Of a stretch of DNA of 64,000 nt, positions 1-12,609 are shown in pieces (the stretch's first letter is position 1; every line of letters begins with the position of its first letter). The DNA is from Metallyticus violacea (Eukaryota; Arthropoda; Insecta; Mantodea; Metallyticidae), in assembly GCA_030762175.1 (NCBI GenBank), contig CM060846.1, positions 235,291,512-235,355,511 of the forward strand, read 5' to 3'. The notes under the pieces were generated by a model. It was given only the letters and a program-made list of their open reading frames with translations, was not told the DNA's origin and searched no databases. Made by a program: the position numbers and the translations under genes.

Positions 1-2689
1 TAGTATTTTTCTTTAATTTTGCCACTTTTTCAATTTGTAGCTCATTTCTCTTAAGAACCCTTCTCAAAAAATGAACCCCCTAAAAGTTCAATTGTTTTTT
101 AATGTCACATAACAGTTTTGGATGTGTAGGAATTTGTTTTCTCAGTAAATAAAATTTGTCTAATTAGCAACATACCTCATTCTTGTCAAAATCATCAAAA
201 TTTGCTGTTGCATGCTCCAGTCTGGTAATTGTTCTGACTGGAATGCAAGTACAATGGGATGAATGTAAGTTTGACTGTTTTTAATTGTGCTCTCCTTGTC
301 TTTACTTCTCATCACAAGCTCTTATCACTTTTTTCACTCTTTCTGAAGCTTTACTATATATAGTTTTTTTGACTTTTTTGTCTTTTTTTTTTTTTCTATG
401 TTACATCCATTTTTGTATATGTATGTAAGTATATATATATATATATATATATAATTAGTAGATCAATTCCTATGTAAAACTTTACACTGTGGCTAAACCA
501 TTCAATGCAAAGCATACAACTATTTACAAATACTGCTGTTGTTAACAGAGAGAAAATGGACTGATACTTAATATTTGAATAGATGATACATAAGCATGAG
601 TTTGTGTGTAATATTTTACTTAAGCCCTCCTCTCTCACATATATTGCTAGCCATCTCTTCAGCTTCCAGCAGTAGTAGTTTGATGCACATCAGCAATTCC
701 TACTCAAGGCTGATATTGATATAATCAGCATTGGCAGTTATGGTTATTTATTATGTGAAGGAACCATTCATCATTTCAAACAAAATAATATTCTTCCCAT
801 TATATAATACCTAAATATAATTAAAGGGATTGCCACACCATACTGGAATTATTTGTAATTTTATAAAGTATCTAAATTGTTTATTTGGCTACAGAACGGC
901 AAACATGACCACCAGTAGTATATTATATTAGTTTTCATGTTATGCTTTATTGCATGAGTAATTGTTCCAGAAATGAGAGAAGCAAGTTTCATAGTTTTTA
1001 TAAATACTAAATATATGACATTATAAGCAAGTTTGATGTGCAATTTTTTATACCAGAATTAAAAAAGTATATGAATAAAATAAATATTTTTAAATTAATT
1101 ACTCTGAAGTCATTGCCTTGTTTTATTATACTTGTTTCCATGGAGATTATATGGTTTATTAACCTATTGTTATTAATAATATGGATGAACAATAAGAGAA
1201 TTCAGTTTAACCTGAAAATGCTGAACTGTCAATGATGCCAGGAATTGCTCGTGGATTCAAATTCATACTTAGGTCTGTCAGAATTTTGTATTAATGATGT
1301 AAAAAATTATTCTGCAATGAAAATGAGTTATTGATTCTGTTTTTGGTAATATAGCAATTGTGTATCTAATATAATATTATTTTCTATTGAAGACATAAAA
1401 AAATGCAATGATGTAATTGTTGCAATAGTTATTTTATAGCATGATGTGAATATATCATTTTATTAGAAGGTTGACTAAGAATAAAGACTACCTATAATTC
1501 TTATATACAAAAAGCAATTTAATTAATCCACTGATGGCCAAACCTCCATGGAACTTAACTGAATTTATTCATGTAAACATGTAGTTTCATAATTTTATTT
1601 CTCATTTTTTAGGTTGATAAAATCTAGGGATGCCCTTTTGGACAAATTCCTTTTACTGACAGTTACTTGAACCACTAACAAAATGTTTAAAACCTTTTTA
1701 AGGTGATGCATTGGTGATGTATGCAAAAAATTATGAAAAATTCAAAGTTCATTTTGTTGTTTTAAAATAATATTTATATACTATAATATCATAATTCGTT
1801 GATTGTTATGCCTCTGCATAATGTAAATGGCTGCTATGTCACGAGCTAAATGCCCTTGTGTGAGTAGATGTGGCTCTTAAATGGCTTCAATCTCTCTCTG
1901 CTGCAAAACCTAGTGAAATTTTCTAATTAAACTGTGTGACTAGATTATAGGTTCGAAATTAGGAGTGAGAAGGTACAGAGACTTCTTCTGGGAGTTTTAG
2001 AAAACTTGCAGACACCGGAAGAATGTCATCTGGCTAGAATGTGTAAACCCAATTTTGTTATTTTTACAGGCAATATAACATTTTATAAGTATGATGTTGC
2101 ATTCATAGGGGAATATAAACAGACAAGTATATCTAGAATAAGAATAGATATCCATTAAGATAGTTATTAGATAGCAAATATTAAATACTACCTTTCTTGC
2201 TACAATATTATAACCTAGCTTGTTAGTAAACATCTACTACAAATAAGGAAGTTTATGCTTGTAAATTGAATCTCAGTTCATTTCTGATTATTAGTAAAAA
2301 ATTATAGAATTGTAGAATAACGAGTAAATCTATTAAGAGTAGGTCAGCTAAGAAATTTGTTGCAGCAAGAAAGACTGAAATGTTGAAATGGTATTCTGAG
2401 AAGCCTGAAGTCAAAATTGCTGTAGATAATCTTGCAGAAGCTTAAAATAAACATGAACCAGAACCAAGTACCAGAAAACTTCACACATTCTCCATTGTTG
2501 GTATATGTGAATTGAATATGTATCAATCAAGTAATACAGATTATTTAGAATTATGGAAAAAATATTTAAGTGTTTATGTTGTATAGATTATGGATTTAAG
2601 AGTCTAGAAACAAAATATACCGATAAATATTTTTGCCAGTAAAGTTACTGTATACTGCTCTTCTTGTAATAAACTAAATGTTGATACAT
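1..2689. other. AT-rich intergenic DNA, no gene seen
   Basis: The six frames hold only short AT-rich frames with no recognisable domain. A short (AT)n tract lies at about 429-453. Nothing else is supportable here. Confidence 0.7.
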
Positions 2690-3117
2690 ATACTAGTCCA
2701 AGAGCTACTGTTTGATTCTTCTCCACCTCCATTTGATGTCAACAGGAAAATGGTTGAAGAATTTCTGGTAATTGGTAAAGGTCATGCTAGTATGCTGAAA
2801 TAATGTATGACTATAGGTATGAACTGCAAGACTCCTCTTCCTATTTCATAGATACAAGTAAAGAGAGTTAGTTGTTACAAACTGAAGAGTTTAGTATGGC
2901 ACACAAAGTTGTCCATCAGGCTCACTTAGATATTTATCCAAATCTCTCTTAGCATGGCATAATTGATATTTCTGTGTCATATGATGGCACTTGCACAAAA
3001 GAAGGCATGCTGCTCTCTATGGAATTGAAATTGTAACTGATGTTCTCACAGGATTAGTGATTGATTTTGGAATTAAATCCAAGTATTGTGGTACATGTTT
3101 ATTTAAAGTTAAAGAGT
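2690..3117 (+). pseudogene. Decayed Mutator-like transposase fragment
   Basis: Plus-strand translation, broken by stops and frame changes, gives pieces that match the arthropod Mutator-like transposase domain family (the PF20700 type). An upstream piece contains DVNRKMVEEFLVIGKGHA. Next comes VSYDGTCTK, the usual S-x-DGTW region with the Trp lost. Then HAALYGIEIVTDVLTGLVID and KYCGTC follow, corresponding to the conserved G-D-TGLV-D and Cys pair that follow the DGTW block. The order of the blocks is correct, but at least two stops and a frameshift interrupt them, so this is dead. No terminal repeats were found. The family call rests on remembered motif patterns, not on a search. Confidence 0.6.
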
Positions 3118-3690
3118 TAGGTGAAATTAGTTGTGAATATTTTTATTTTTATTTCTTTTTTTTATTCTGCAATTCTTACATTGTGATATCTTGTTTCTAC
3201 ATCAAGAAATAATATTCCAGATTTAATTTATTTATTCCTCTTATATCGTTCTATACAATTTAAATTACAATTGAAATTCTACAGATTTATAATCTACACT
3301 ACTAATACTATAACTAAACAAAATTGAAACTGCAATAATAACTAAACTGGTACTGGAATCCAGCACTACGGCTATTTCACTATGACTTATAATTTGATCT
3401 ACAATTGCAACTGGTACCCATTAGCCATGATTACATTTAAAATTAATTAATTTACAATTTTGATCCAATTTAATACATACATCTTCATTTCTGCTAATGC
3501 TCGGTATCCAGGCCGCTCCCCACTGGAATTTTTGGCAACAGGACCTGGACATCAATGGAGTTGCTGCCGGTCTCAAGCAGCAGTTATACTGGACCATGAT
3601 GTGTTGACAGTGCAGTTTCCTTCTCTGCTCTACTTCTCTTGAGCTCTGTCTAATTATTCTTCTCTCAACTGCTTCCTTTCAGCCGGAAAA
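3118..3690. other. Unassigned AT-rich stretch, possibly LINE 3' region
   Basis: No coding content is seen. It lies directly 3' of the minus-strand LINE below and may include its 3' untranslated region, but I see no poly(A) or tandem tail that would define the end. Confidence 0.35.
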
Positions 3691-6160
3691 CTGCCATTAT
3701 TCATTTCTTCTGTCAATTCTGCCCTCTTCTTCTAATTCAAATTGAGTGTTATCTTCTTTATCGTCTTTTTCTTTAAATAATTCTAGTTGTAAATATCTTT
3801 CCTGCCTTTCCCTGATTCTCTGGGATCTTCTAGGGGTTTATACGATTTCTGAACTTTGAATTTTTGCTCTTGTTTGTTTTTGCTATTTATATACTCTTTT
3901 GTCATTTTGCATGATATTTTATTTGTTAGCTTGTTCAATGCCCTAAAATCATCTTCATCTTTAATGATGTTCCAGATGTGTTTCCTAGCAAGTGGTCGTC
4001 TTTCCTCTGCTACAATTGACTGGTATTTAGGGCATTCAAATGACACATGTTCCAGTGTATCGATCACATTACAGTTTGTACATGTATTGTTTGCTTGTAA
4101 TTTAAATCTTTGCAAATATGAGCAATATGAACCCTATCCTGTTACATAATGCACTAAACCCTTATTGGGATGAATATGCTTAAATTGTACTCCTGCCTTT
4201 ATGGATGGGAAGATTTCATGCACTCTTCTAACTTCTTTTATTTCATCCCATTCTTGTTGCCATATTTGTAATAAAGAATCTTGAATTCCATTATTATTTC
4301 TACACATTTTACCAACAATTTCCATTATTTTTAAGCTATTATGTTTTTTAAGTCAATAAGAGGCTGATCTTGATCTAAATAATCAATTGTCCATATACCG
4401 AATATTACTAATAATCCCATTGTTGGGGAAGTGGAAAATGCCTCTGTACATCTCATTAAAATTTTCCTTCTGGAGCTCCTTAAAGTACATATAAAATGTA
4501 CCTTGTGTGCCTTTTCCCACAAAACTCCTCCTCTGTAGTTTAACAATAATAATATTAAGAGATAAGCAGTAAACCAATATCTAGATATCTATTTGGATGA
4601 AAAATTAAATTTTAAGAAACATGTACAAAACACAAGAACTAGAGCAGAAAAATTTATGTTTAAGTTGCCAATATTGGACAAAGATATTTCAATAAATAAG
4701 CTAACTGAATAAAAATCTATCATAATAGCTTCTTTGCAGCCATATTAGGATTTCTGTTTAAGTTTCCTTTTAAAAACATATTTGATGATTTGTGAGGAGC
4801 AATCTTCAATTTTGCTTTTGTGCACCAATTGTTTACATGAGCAGTTTTATATTTGGTCTCTTTTCAATTTTATTTCTATTATTTTCTTCCATTATTATTA
4901 GGTAGTCATCTGCATATGCAATAATAACTTTTATACTCTTTAATCCTTATAATTTTTCGATTAGAGATTCCAAAAATATATCCCATTATATTGGCCCCAA
5001 ATTTGATCCCTGGGCACATCCTTTAATAATTTCCTATGTAATAATCTAGTTTGTACCCTTATCATACACTCGTCTATTTTTACAATAATCTATTAACAAA
5101 TTATAGATGCATTTTGGATATTTCCTTTTCCTTAAAGTTTGAAACAGTACTGGCCACCATAAGTTATCAAATGCTCCTGCAATATCGAAAAATATTGCTA
5201 TTACATTTTTTTCATTAGATGATTTTGCAGTATCTATTGCCTTGATTATGGCATCCTCTGTTGACTTGTCTTTTCTAAATCCAAACTGTTTACTGGTCAT
5301 ACCAATCATTTGTCTATGTTCATCTATTCTTTGGCTCAGTAGTTTTTCTTGGATTTTGCCCGAAGCATTTAATAAGCAAATAGGCCTATAGGATTTCGGT
5401 TGCGTGAGATCTTTGTCAGCCCCTTTGTTTAAAATGATGACATTCACTTCCTTCCATCAGTAAGGCACTCTTCTCGGCCATAGACAGTTATTAAACAATT
5501 GACACTGGTACAGGATAATCTGATCTTCCAAATGCTGTAGCACTTCTGACCTCATTTCATCCGGTCTGGTAATTTGTTCTCCTTCAATTCCATTATAGTT
5601 TTTCTTAATTCAACTTCATGGTATCAAAAAAAAAACACCATCTATGTTTAAAGTAATGAGCTCTTTTCTTAGTTTCCTGGGCTCTGAGTTATCGTTTTCT
5701 TTAACATCATTAAGTAGTTTTGGAAAAAGCAGATATATAGAGTCTATCCAATTAACAGTCATTTTATCCTCCACTTTATCCACAGTGGATATTACTTCTG
5801 GGGCTTTTACTTTCTCCATTATTAGTTTGTAAGGTGTACCCATATATTGTTGGAAAGGTTTACCTCTAGGAAATTTTCCATGCAGCTTGGCGATATTCTT
5901 CCATATTTTTTTTCCTAATTTCTCTATATTTATTTAAGTTATTTTCTTTTTCTGAGGCAATGATAGACTTCTGGTAAATTATTCTGGCTTTTCTAACTAA
6001 TCTTCTTAATTTTAACAGATTATTGTTCCAAAATGTTGGTGAAGTGTTATATATTTTATTAATTCTGGGTATGCTGCACTTCATAGCTTTTTGGATGACT
6101 TTGGTTAGTTCTAATGCTTTATTATTAACATCATCTAGAGGTTGAGGCATTCTCTTCTCT
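3690..6160 (-). mobile_element. Decayed non-LTR retrotransposon (LINE), R1/I-like, 5'-truncated
   Basis: Read on the minus strand, the pieces occur in LINE order. First is an N-terminal RT linker (5866-6150, with LRRLVRKARIIYQKS). Then come RT blocks (5046-5447) with SYRPICLLNASGKIQEKLL, FGFRKDKSTEDAI and FFDIAGAFDNLWW, and the catalytic YADD region (AYADDYLIIME, about 4884-4925). A C-terminal portion follows (4331-4546), and last a CCHC-like C-terminal motif (CTNCNVIDTLEHVSFECP, 3783-4115). Several stops and frame changes make it inactive. The endonuclease domain is absent, consistent with 5' truncation. One internal piece is inverted (listed separately). Clade assignment is tentative. Confidence 0.75.
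4562..4713 (+). pseudogene. Inverted internal segment of the LINE reverse transcriptase
   Basis: On the plus strand, opposite to the rest of the LINE, translation reads QYLDIYLDEKLNFKKHVQ, then NTRTRAEKFMFKLPILDKD, ending at TAA. This is the conserved Y-L-G-x-x-L-D-x-x-L-x-F block that normally follows the YADD block by roughly 60 residues. Its expected place is exactly here, but in the other orientation. So about 190 bp of the element has been flipped in place. Confidence 0.7.
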
Positions 6161-6351
6161 TCTTCTTCTTCTTCTTCTTCCAGTAAGGGGTGGCGAGGAT
6201 GCCGAAACTAGGAGAGTTGGTGTCAAAACCCTTTACAATTTGGAGCTCTTCTACGTTCCGTTCTCATGAACAAGGCCAATATCATAAACGCTGTTGTCAC
6301 AAGAGGCTAGTGATGAAAAAAAAAAAAAACATATTTCAATTATAAGAACCA

Positions 6352-6680
6352 ATGCATTGTGGGCGTCAATATATTCATCTAAAAGGACATGGGGACTCAT
6401 GGCCATTAATTATGGATTCACATGAAATTGGTGGACATTTTCGTGTATTATTAAGATTTAGGGCTGCCATTGGGGATAAAGATTTGAAAGAACAATTAAA
6501 ACCTTGTTCACTGAGCGCTCACATTTGTTCCCATTCAAAACGAAGTAATTGGAATCTGCGGAAGTTTAATTGTTGAGATAATACAACCAGTGCAAAATGT
6601 TTCTTATTCCTTGCCGATGAAACAGATGATATTGAGGGTGAAAAATAACTTACTTTGTGTGCGTTACTTTGTGGGACGAG
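6352..6680 (+). pseudogene. hAT-type (DUF4371 / ZMYM-like) transposase fragment
   Basis: The open frame from 6352 includes HLKGHGDSWPLI, HFRVLLRFRAAIGDKDLKE and HICSHSKRSNW. These match the R-G-H-D plus N-F-x-x-L-L-x-x-R-x-x-x-G-D-x-x-L block of DUF4371 hAT transposases. After a stop it continues with CFLFLADETDDIEGEK, the catalytic-Asp-containing ADE(T/S)xD block, and LTLCALL. The match is to an internal part of the transposase. Stops show it is a relic. The C-terminal dimerisation domain is not adjacent, but a separate hAT C-terminus lies at about 9950-10235. Confidence 0.75.
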
Positions 6681-6689
6681 ATTGTTGAT

Positions 6690-6815
6690 TTAGTTTATTT
6701 ACGGACGCTCTTTAAATTTCCAGGTCATCAGCGTCCCAGTCAATTCAGGGCTTGAAACGGCCAATAAATTTTGCTCAGAGGCCTCATCTTTCATGCTTGT
6801 GGTTCTTTCACATGC
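6690..6815 (+). repeat. Dispersed repeat, copy 1
   Basis: The sequence shares a mosaic of matching blocks with 38890-39010, including TTTATTTA-GGA-GCTCTTTAA, CAGG-TATCAGC-TCCCA and AATTCAGGGC-TGAAAC. The first ~45 bp recurs inverted at 51786-51838. It is probably an unclassified interspersed repeat. Downstream, at about 6912-6930, a TTGAACCCGCGA stretch resembles a tRNA B box, so a SINE origin is possible. Confidence 0.6.
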
Positions 6816-7191
6816 CTTAAATCTGCGACACGAGACCCACGGCCTTACTTCCCTTCCGTATGAAGCCATACTTATGTTTATACTCCTGAAAAAATCCATC
6901 GAACTTGGCGGTGTTGAACCCGCGATCTTGGTAAGAGAGGGAAATGTTAATATTCATGATGATTTCCCACTTTTGTCTACATCGCAAGAATTAGAGAAGC
7001 ATAAATAGATAAAGTACTTTAATATTCACACAATTTTCCTTCCATATATCAAACAGTTTGCTTTTTTTTCTTCCTTTTTTTTTCTTCTTCTTCAAAGACA
7101 GGAGACAAATGTAGGTGGTAAAAATAAATATTGGATCTCCAGGGCAACGTAATGCGTGGAATTAGATAAAACAAGCTATAAGCGAAAGAAG

Positions 7192-7192
7192 C

Positions 7193-7274
<82 letters not shown>
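7192..7274. repeat. Compound microsatellite (CAA)n(TAA)n
   Basis: There are about 13 CAA units followed by about 15 TAA units. Poly-amino-acid frames over it are artefacts. Confidence 0.95.
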
Positions 7275-9940
7275 GCTGATGGTGTCCCCACTTTATAAAA
7301 TAAAACTGTAATCTCTCGATCTCTGAGCTAACATTCAGGGGCATGAATCGACAACGTTACACAATAAGTGTTACATTCAAAACATCATCGAAACCTTACA
7401 GTGAGACAAAGCATGCTGGGCAACCGGCAAAGAGATCTTGAATATAACAGACGGCCTATGATTGTTCATACGGATTGAAACAATGGTACTAGTTAAACCA
7501 TATAAAGTGCTTTGCAAAGCTTATAGGATAAAACATGCAAGACATTCTTGGAAGTACAGGTGGAATATGAAGTAATCATCACTTCTCTAGATAAATTGCA
7601 GCTGTGAAATGATTGACATGGCATAATTAGCACACTTTGCATTTAGGGCATTGGCAAGGACACAAGCCTGATGCCGACAGGTAATTTGGAAGGAGATTGG
7701 TTGCCCCAAAATATACTTTTCAGGTTAGGGGGTGTTCTAGAGGTAGAGCAGGATCAGATTTAGAAAACTTACTTAAAGTTGAATGCTTTAATTAAACTTA
7801 GTGACATCCTTTCAAAATAGGGTTGATGTTCTCAATTCCAGACACATAAGTAGTAAAATGGTAAATAAATTTCTTATTCGAAGTTTCAAGTATGCATTAT
7901 TTTTTGTGCGCTGGGATGATACGGATTCTAAAAGATAAAGGTTTCCATTGCGCTTTCAATTTAACATTTATAATGAGTCACCGACTTAAGTCCATAGAAG
8001 TTTATTTAGATATGGGGTAGCAGCTATATTTTTGCATAAAGCGCGCAAACCACCAGTTTCAAATGTTACGTATCACTATCAATTTATTGTTTCTTTTATC
8101 TGTTTTCACTGATTACGTTACCTTTGAGATTAAATGTTTATTTTTATCACATTCACTTGTCTTCTGCCTTTGAAGAAGAACACGAGCTTTTCGGAATATT
8201 GAGAAAATTGTGTGACAAATTTAAACGTTTAGCCTATTTCTGCATTTCTCGTTCTTGTTAATTTGGTTTCGTTGATTTAAGAGTAATTAATTTTTGATTT
8301 ATATATAAACAATCAACTCCGCTTTAGCAGATGGTAATATCACAAACCTGTCAGGCTTGGATTATGGATGCACATATGTATTTATATAATTACATATACA
8401 CATATATAGAACAGTGGAGTTCAAGTTGAGGAAAATGTTTATCCTCAGATGCTTATGTCTATTGTGCAAATAAATTTAGCCCTTTCAAAGTCATCCACTA
8501 TCACAACCATTGGGTATTGCATTGGCATTGTTGAAGATACCATAACCTTTTGTAGTGTTTTCCCAAAAAGAATCCATTTTCTGAAAGAAAATGCAATATG
8601 TAACTCTAACAATAGTGACAGTGTAAATATGTCGCAGACCCTAAACCATTTGAAACATGCTGGGTAGTGCTTCAAGAAGCGTTGACTGCTTTAAAGGATT
8701 CTTTTTCGAAAGTTGTATTTTAATGGAGAGATTTTTAACCAGTTTGTTTCTATGTGAAATGATATACTCCTTGCCTGTGTCACTGCAATACATAGAATGT
8801 GTTTGGGACTTGCATTCACCACCTTGCAATCTTTACAGAAATTAGAGATTGTGCACGTAAAAATTGTAATTCGGGTTTTAAATCTGCTGAAATACTTTGC
8901 GAAACTAATGAAGTTTATACACAAAAATTGCTGCGCTGAGTTGGAAAGCAATAAATAGGGAAAACTAAATGGAAAGTGATCCAGTGAAATATTACTAAGT
9001 GTTAGCGTACCTTTCTATGTTGGGTTTCATGTTAAATGAACCAACTGAAAGTTTGAATTTACGTAGAAACACAATTAATGAGCTTCAAATGTTGGTCCTT
9101 CAATTTTGTTCTGGGGATCCATGGGAAAAGAATGATGTTATATGAGAATGATTTGCTAAGTAGACTTTCTGTAATCAAGATTTGAGTTTGAGCTCTGGAA
9201 AACAAAATGGAAATGTTACGCTTACAATGTCCCCTCTTCAATTGTCACTAAGAGTGGCAGATGGTTTTGATAACAAATGGGGAAATTCCCTCACTTTTTG
9301 CCAAAAATTACGGAAACTTTTCCATTAATGCACCCAAAACTTAAGAGAGGGTTGAATTCAATATTCTTTTTATAAATCCAGCTCATGGGATAATCTCGCA
9401 CATAATCGGGAAACCGTAAAATTAGATAGTTCCAGCACAACAAAAATTAAGTAAAAGTAAATAGTAAGTTAACTATGTGTAATAAATATGTAATTAAATA
9501 CTCACTACACAATGAAAAAATAACTGGATGACTCAAAATCGAAATTGTGAATGGTTTGGTAGCACTGTTATAGATAATACACTGCTATAAACAAGTTATG
9601 CGTTTAGTAGTCTGTTGGACAACTAAAATTCAATATAATAATATGTACATCATATAACAAACAGTTGCACAAATCTTATGCACATTTTCTTTGGTTAAAA
9701 TTCACTAAAGTCCACATTTTTCTCATTCCCTAGTACTGAGAATTATTAGTCACTTTTAGACCATTATAAATGTCCTTGCAGTTGAGCTTGGAATTTACAC
9801 AAACTTCCAGTTCTGACTCAAATAAGAAAGTATTTTTTTCAGGAAATAATACACGCTAAACTGAAACTACGTAAAGTAAATTTTATTATAGAAACTTTTA
9901 ACAAAGAAAGGAAAAATTAGAGCATATTTTACGTTCGGCA
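7275..9940. other. Intergenic DNA, no gene seen
   Basis: Only short random frames are seen. Nothing with a recognisable domain, RNA or clear repeat was found. Confidence 0.6.
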
Positions 9941-10235
9941 AGAGGTAAACTTGGCAAAGAACAAAATTTCTGGAAATCTAATCCTGTCAAAATCAGAAAA
10001 TCTTAGCTTAAATGCGTGCCATCGGGTTCCCTTCCCAAATACTCATAGACTTCTAAAAATTCTATATACTCTGCCTGTGATTACTGCAAATTCAGAAAGG
10101 AATTTTTCATCTTTCCGGAGGTTAAAACTTATTTGAACAACATACATAGTGAAGAAATAATGAATGGGCTAGCATTACTTAACATACATAATGAATTAAC
10201 GCCAGGGGTAGTTCTTAATATATTTACTAATCTTG
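9940..10235 (+). pseudogene. hAT transposase C-terminal dimerisation domain relic
   Basis: Plus-strand translation gives PFPNTHRLLKILYTLPVI, TANSERNFSSFRRLKLI, then after stops GLALLNIHN-like residues. This is the hAT C-terminal dimerisation block (P-x-x-x-x-L-L-x-I-L-x-x-L-P-V-x-x-x-x-x-ER-x-F-S-x-x-R-R-x-K). It is truncated upstream and interrupted. It could be the tail of the same insertion as the DUF4371 piece at 6352, 3.3 kb upstream on the same strand, but nothing proves they belong together. Confidence 0.75.
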
Positions 10236-10331
10236 AAAGGTCTTTAAAGGTCACGACAAATATAATTTGAATATTAGATCACAGCAGGAAAAAAATTATA
10301 AGCTTCAACTTTTGGCGAGTCAATCCTCTTT

Positions 10332-10333
<2 letters not shown>

Positions 10334-10376
<43 letters not shown>
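10334..10376. repeat. (AAT)n microsatellite
   Basis: About 14 perfect AAT units. Confidence 0.95.
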
Positions 10377-10379
<3 letters not shown>

Positions 10380-12528
10380 TTTTAAAATATCATTCCTCTT
10401 TTACACTTTTCAAGAGGCAGAAAAAAACTGTGTAAACCAGTGCAAAGTTTAAATAGTAGGAAATTATGTACACATATAAAAGTCATACAAAAAGAAGGTC
10501 CAATGCAAATTATTTGTTGGTACTATGCTGTCATCTGTTCAACCATTGCCCAGGATTTGAGTAGTTAAAACATGTAGAATATATTATTTCAATTGCTTAT
10601 ATTTCTTACTATGGTTATGGAATGAACAATGTGCAATACATTTTTATTCTTGGGATTAAAAATTTTGATTATTTTATCTATTATTGTATTTACACATTAA
10701 AACAAATTTATTCCTGATGAAAACCAACACATTCACTGCTTCCTGCTAAAATATGCTCTAAAATTGTTTTATGCCTACAACTTTTATTTATGTCCTCTAC
10801 TGCCTTTCCAACTCATAAAGATTTTCAAAATTATTTTCTTCCTCTCTACAGATGAGAGATATTTGCTTAAAACTTCCACTGCTGCATTGCCTTAGCATTG
10901 GTAGGAGCCACTTCATTATACTCTTTTCCTCATCATCACTGTTTGTTGCTATTATATAATGTTAGCTGTTTTTCTGCATGGAACTTCTGCACATTTATCC
11001 CCTCAGCAGTAAGCATGCATTATCCACTCACAAAAGTATTCAATGGTGCAATTCAGTTGCAAAATTTCCTTTGTAGCAGGAAAACCCTTCTTCATCTTTT
11101 TCTGTTGCTCCTCTTCCCCCTTACTTCAATTCATTTTACATCTAGTACATTTGATTTGCATTCAAAAAGCACTGGTATGCCAATTATCCTTGCACCATAA
11201 CATTTAAATAAGAAACAAACAGTTGTAATCAGAATTGACCTTCTTCTTGTTGTTCATCTGCTAAATTTCAGATACATTCAAAAAGATGTTCAATAAATAA
11301 GTCATTACATAATTTACCTGACTTTAACCCCATTGTCTTTTATATTAATTATATAATGTAATGTTTTATCAATGACGACAGACACTTTAAACTTTTATAT
11401 ATTTCAAATATTATATTTTATGAAGCCAAATTTCCAAAAGATATGTAGTTGTTATGTAAATAAATACATAAATCCTGAAGAAGAGGAAGAAGAAGAAGAA
11501 GACGAAGAAGAAGAAGAAGAAGAAGAAGAAGAAGAAAAAGAAAAAGAAGAAGAAAAAGAAGAAATAACATTTAAAATTGCAATGCCATTTTACTTCCATT
11601 GTTTTTTTTTTGGTTGACTTAGTGTCATGTATAAAACAGGAAACATTAAATTTCAGGATTTTAATGCATTGTGAATATAGGAAAATTGAAGGAAACAACA
11701 TAAAATAGTTTAAACAATGGGAAAACATTTAATATAGCAATTATATAGCTATATAATAATATCTGAAAATGAAATCAGTACATTGGATGTAAATTAGGGC
11801 ACATTTGTTCAATTATTTTGAATAACTAGCCCTCCATCCTGAATTTCTAGCTATGTTACTGGCCCAGATGGTAAGGGCATCAAAATGGAAAGATTATTTG
11901 CTATCTAGGCAGAGAGAAATAAGTATGTATATGAATTAATAAAGCGTTTTGAAACATCTTTAGAAGCCAAACAATTTTCATTCTTGAAGATTGTAAATGT
12001 AGTGATAACAATGAAGCAGTGCTTGAAGAAATGGTAATTTTTTAATTTTTCTCACAGAAGTTTGGTATGAGAAAGAGTCAAACTTTCTTAAAAGAATGTG
12101 TAATCTAATTTAATTATAGTTTATTTGAATTTATTTCTTATAATTTCCAATTTACATGCTTGCCTAGTCCTTCCATAGTTATACTGTATCTCATTGTTTA
12201 TACATAAAATGATGTAATTATTGTACTTATACTATTGAAACTATTAACAGTGAAATAGTAAAATCTTGATATACAGCTGGTTTGGTGGCACTTTTACATC
12301 GTAGAATGCCAACTGATATAATCTGTCAATTTAGTTTGATTAAAATAATTTAGTTCATCACTTTAGAACAAGTTGTATGTGATAATAGTTATTTAAATAT
12401 TGTATGCTATTGTTGGCTATACAGTTAGTCACAATGTTATTCATGCACTGCATATGTTATGATTTAAATTACACTTTATCTCAAATTAAATAGCAGTAAC
12501 GTCAATATATGTTTAAGCACGACATACA
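10377..12528. other. AT-rich intergenic DNA with a (GAA)n tract
   Basis: No domain-bearing frame is seen. A purine tract rich in GAA lies at about 11477-11561 and generates false Glu-rich and Phe-rich frames on opposite strands. Confidence 0.65.
11477..11561. repeat. (GAA)n microsatellite
   Basis: About 85 bp of imperfect GAA/GAC/AAA triplets. Confidence 0.9.
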
Positions 12529-12609
12529 TGGGTTGGAACTTTAATTGTGGTAATATTGCTGTGAAAGTAAAGCAAGACAGAATTAATTATTCTCTCATTT
12601 ACCATATGT

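Noticed and set aside
7049..7344. Ile/Val-rich and Leu-rich frames
   Set aside because: CAA/TAA microsatellite read on the minus strand.
11372..11728. Glu-rich and Phe-rich frames
   Set aside because: Opposite strands of the same GAA tract.
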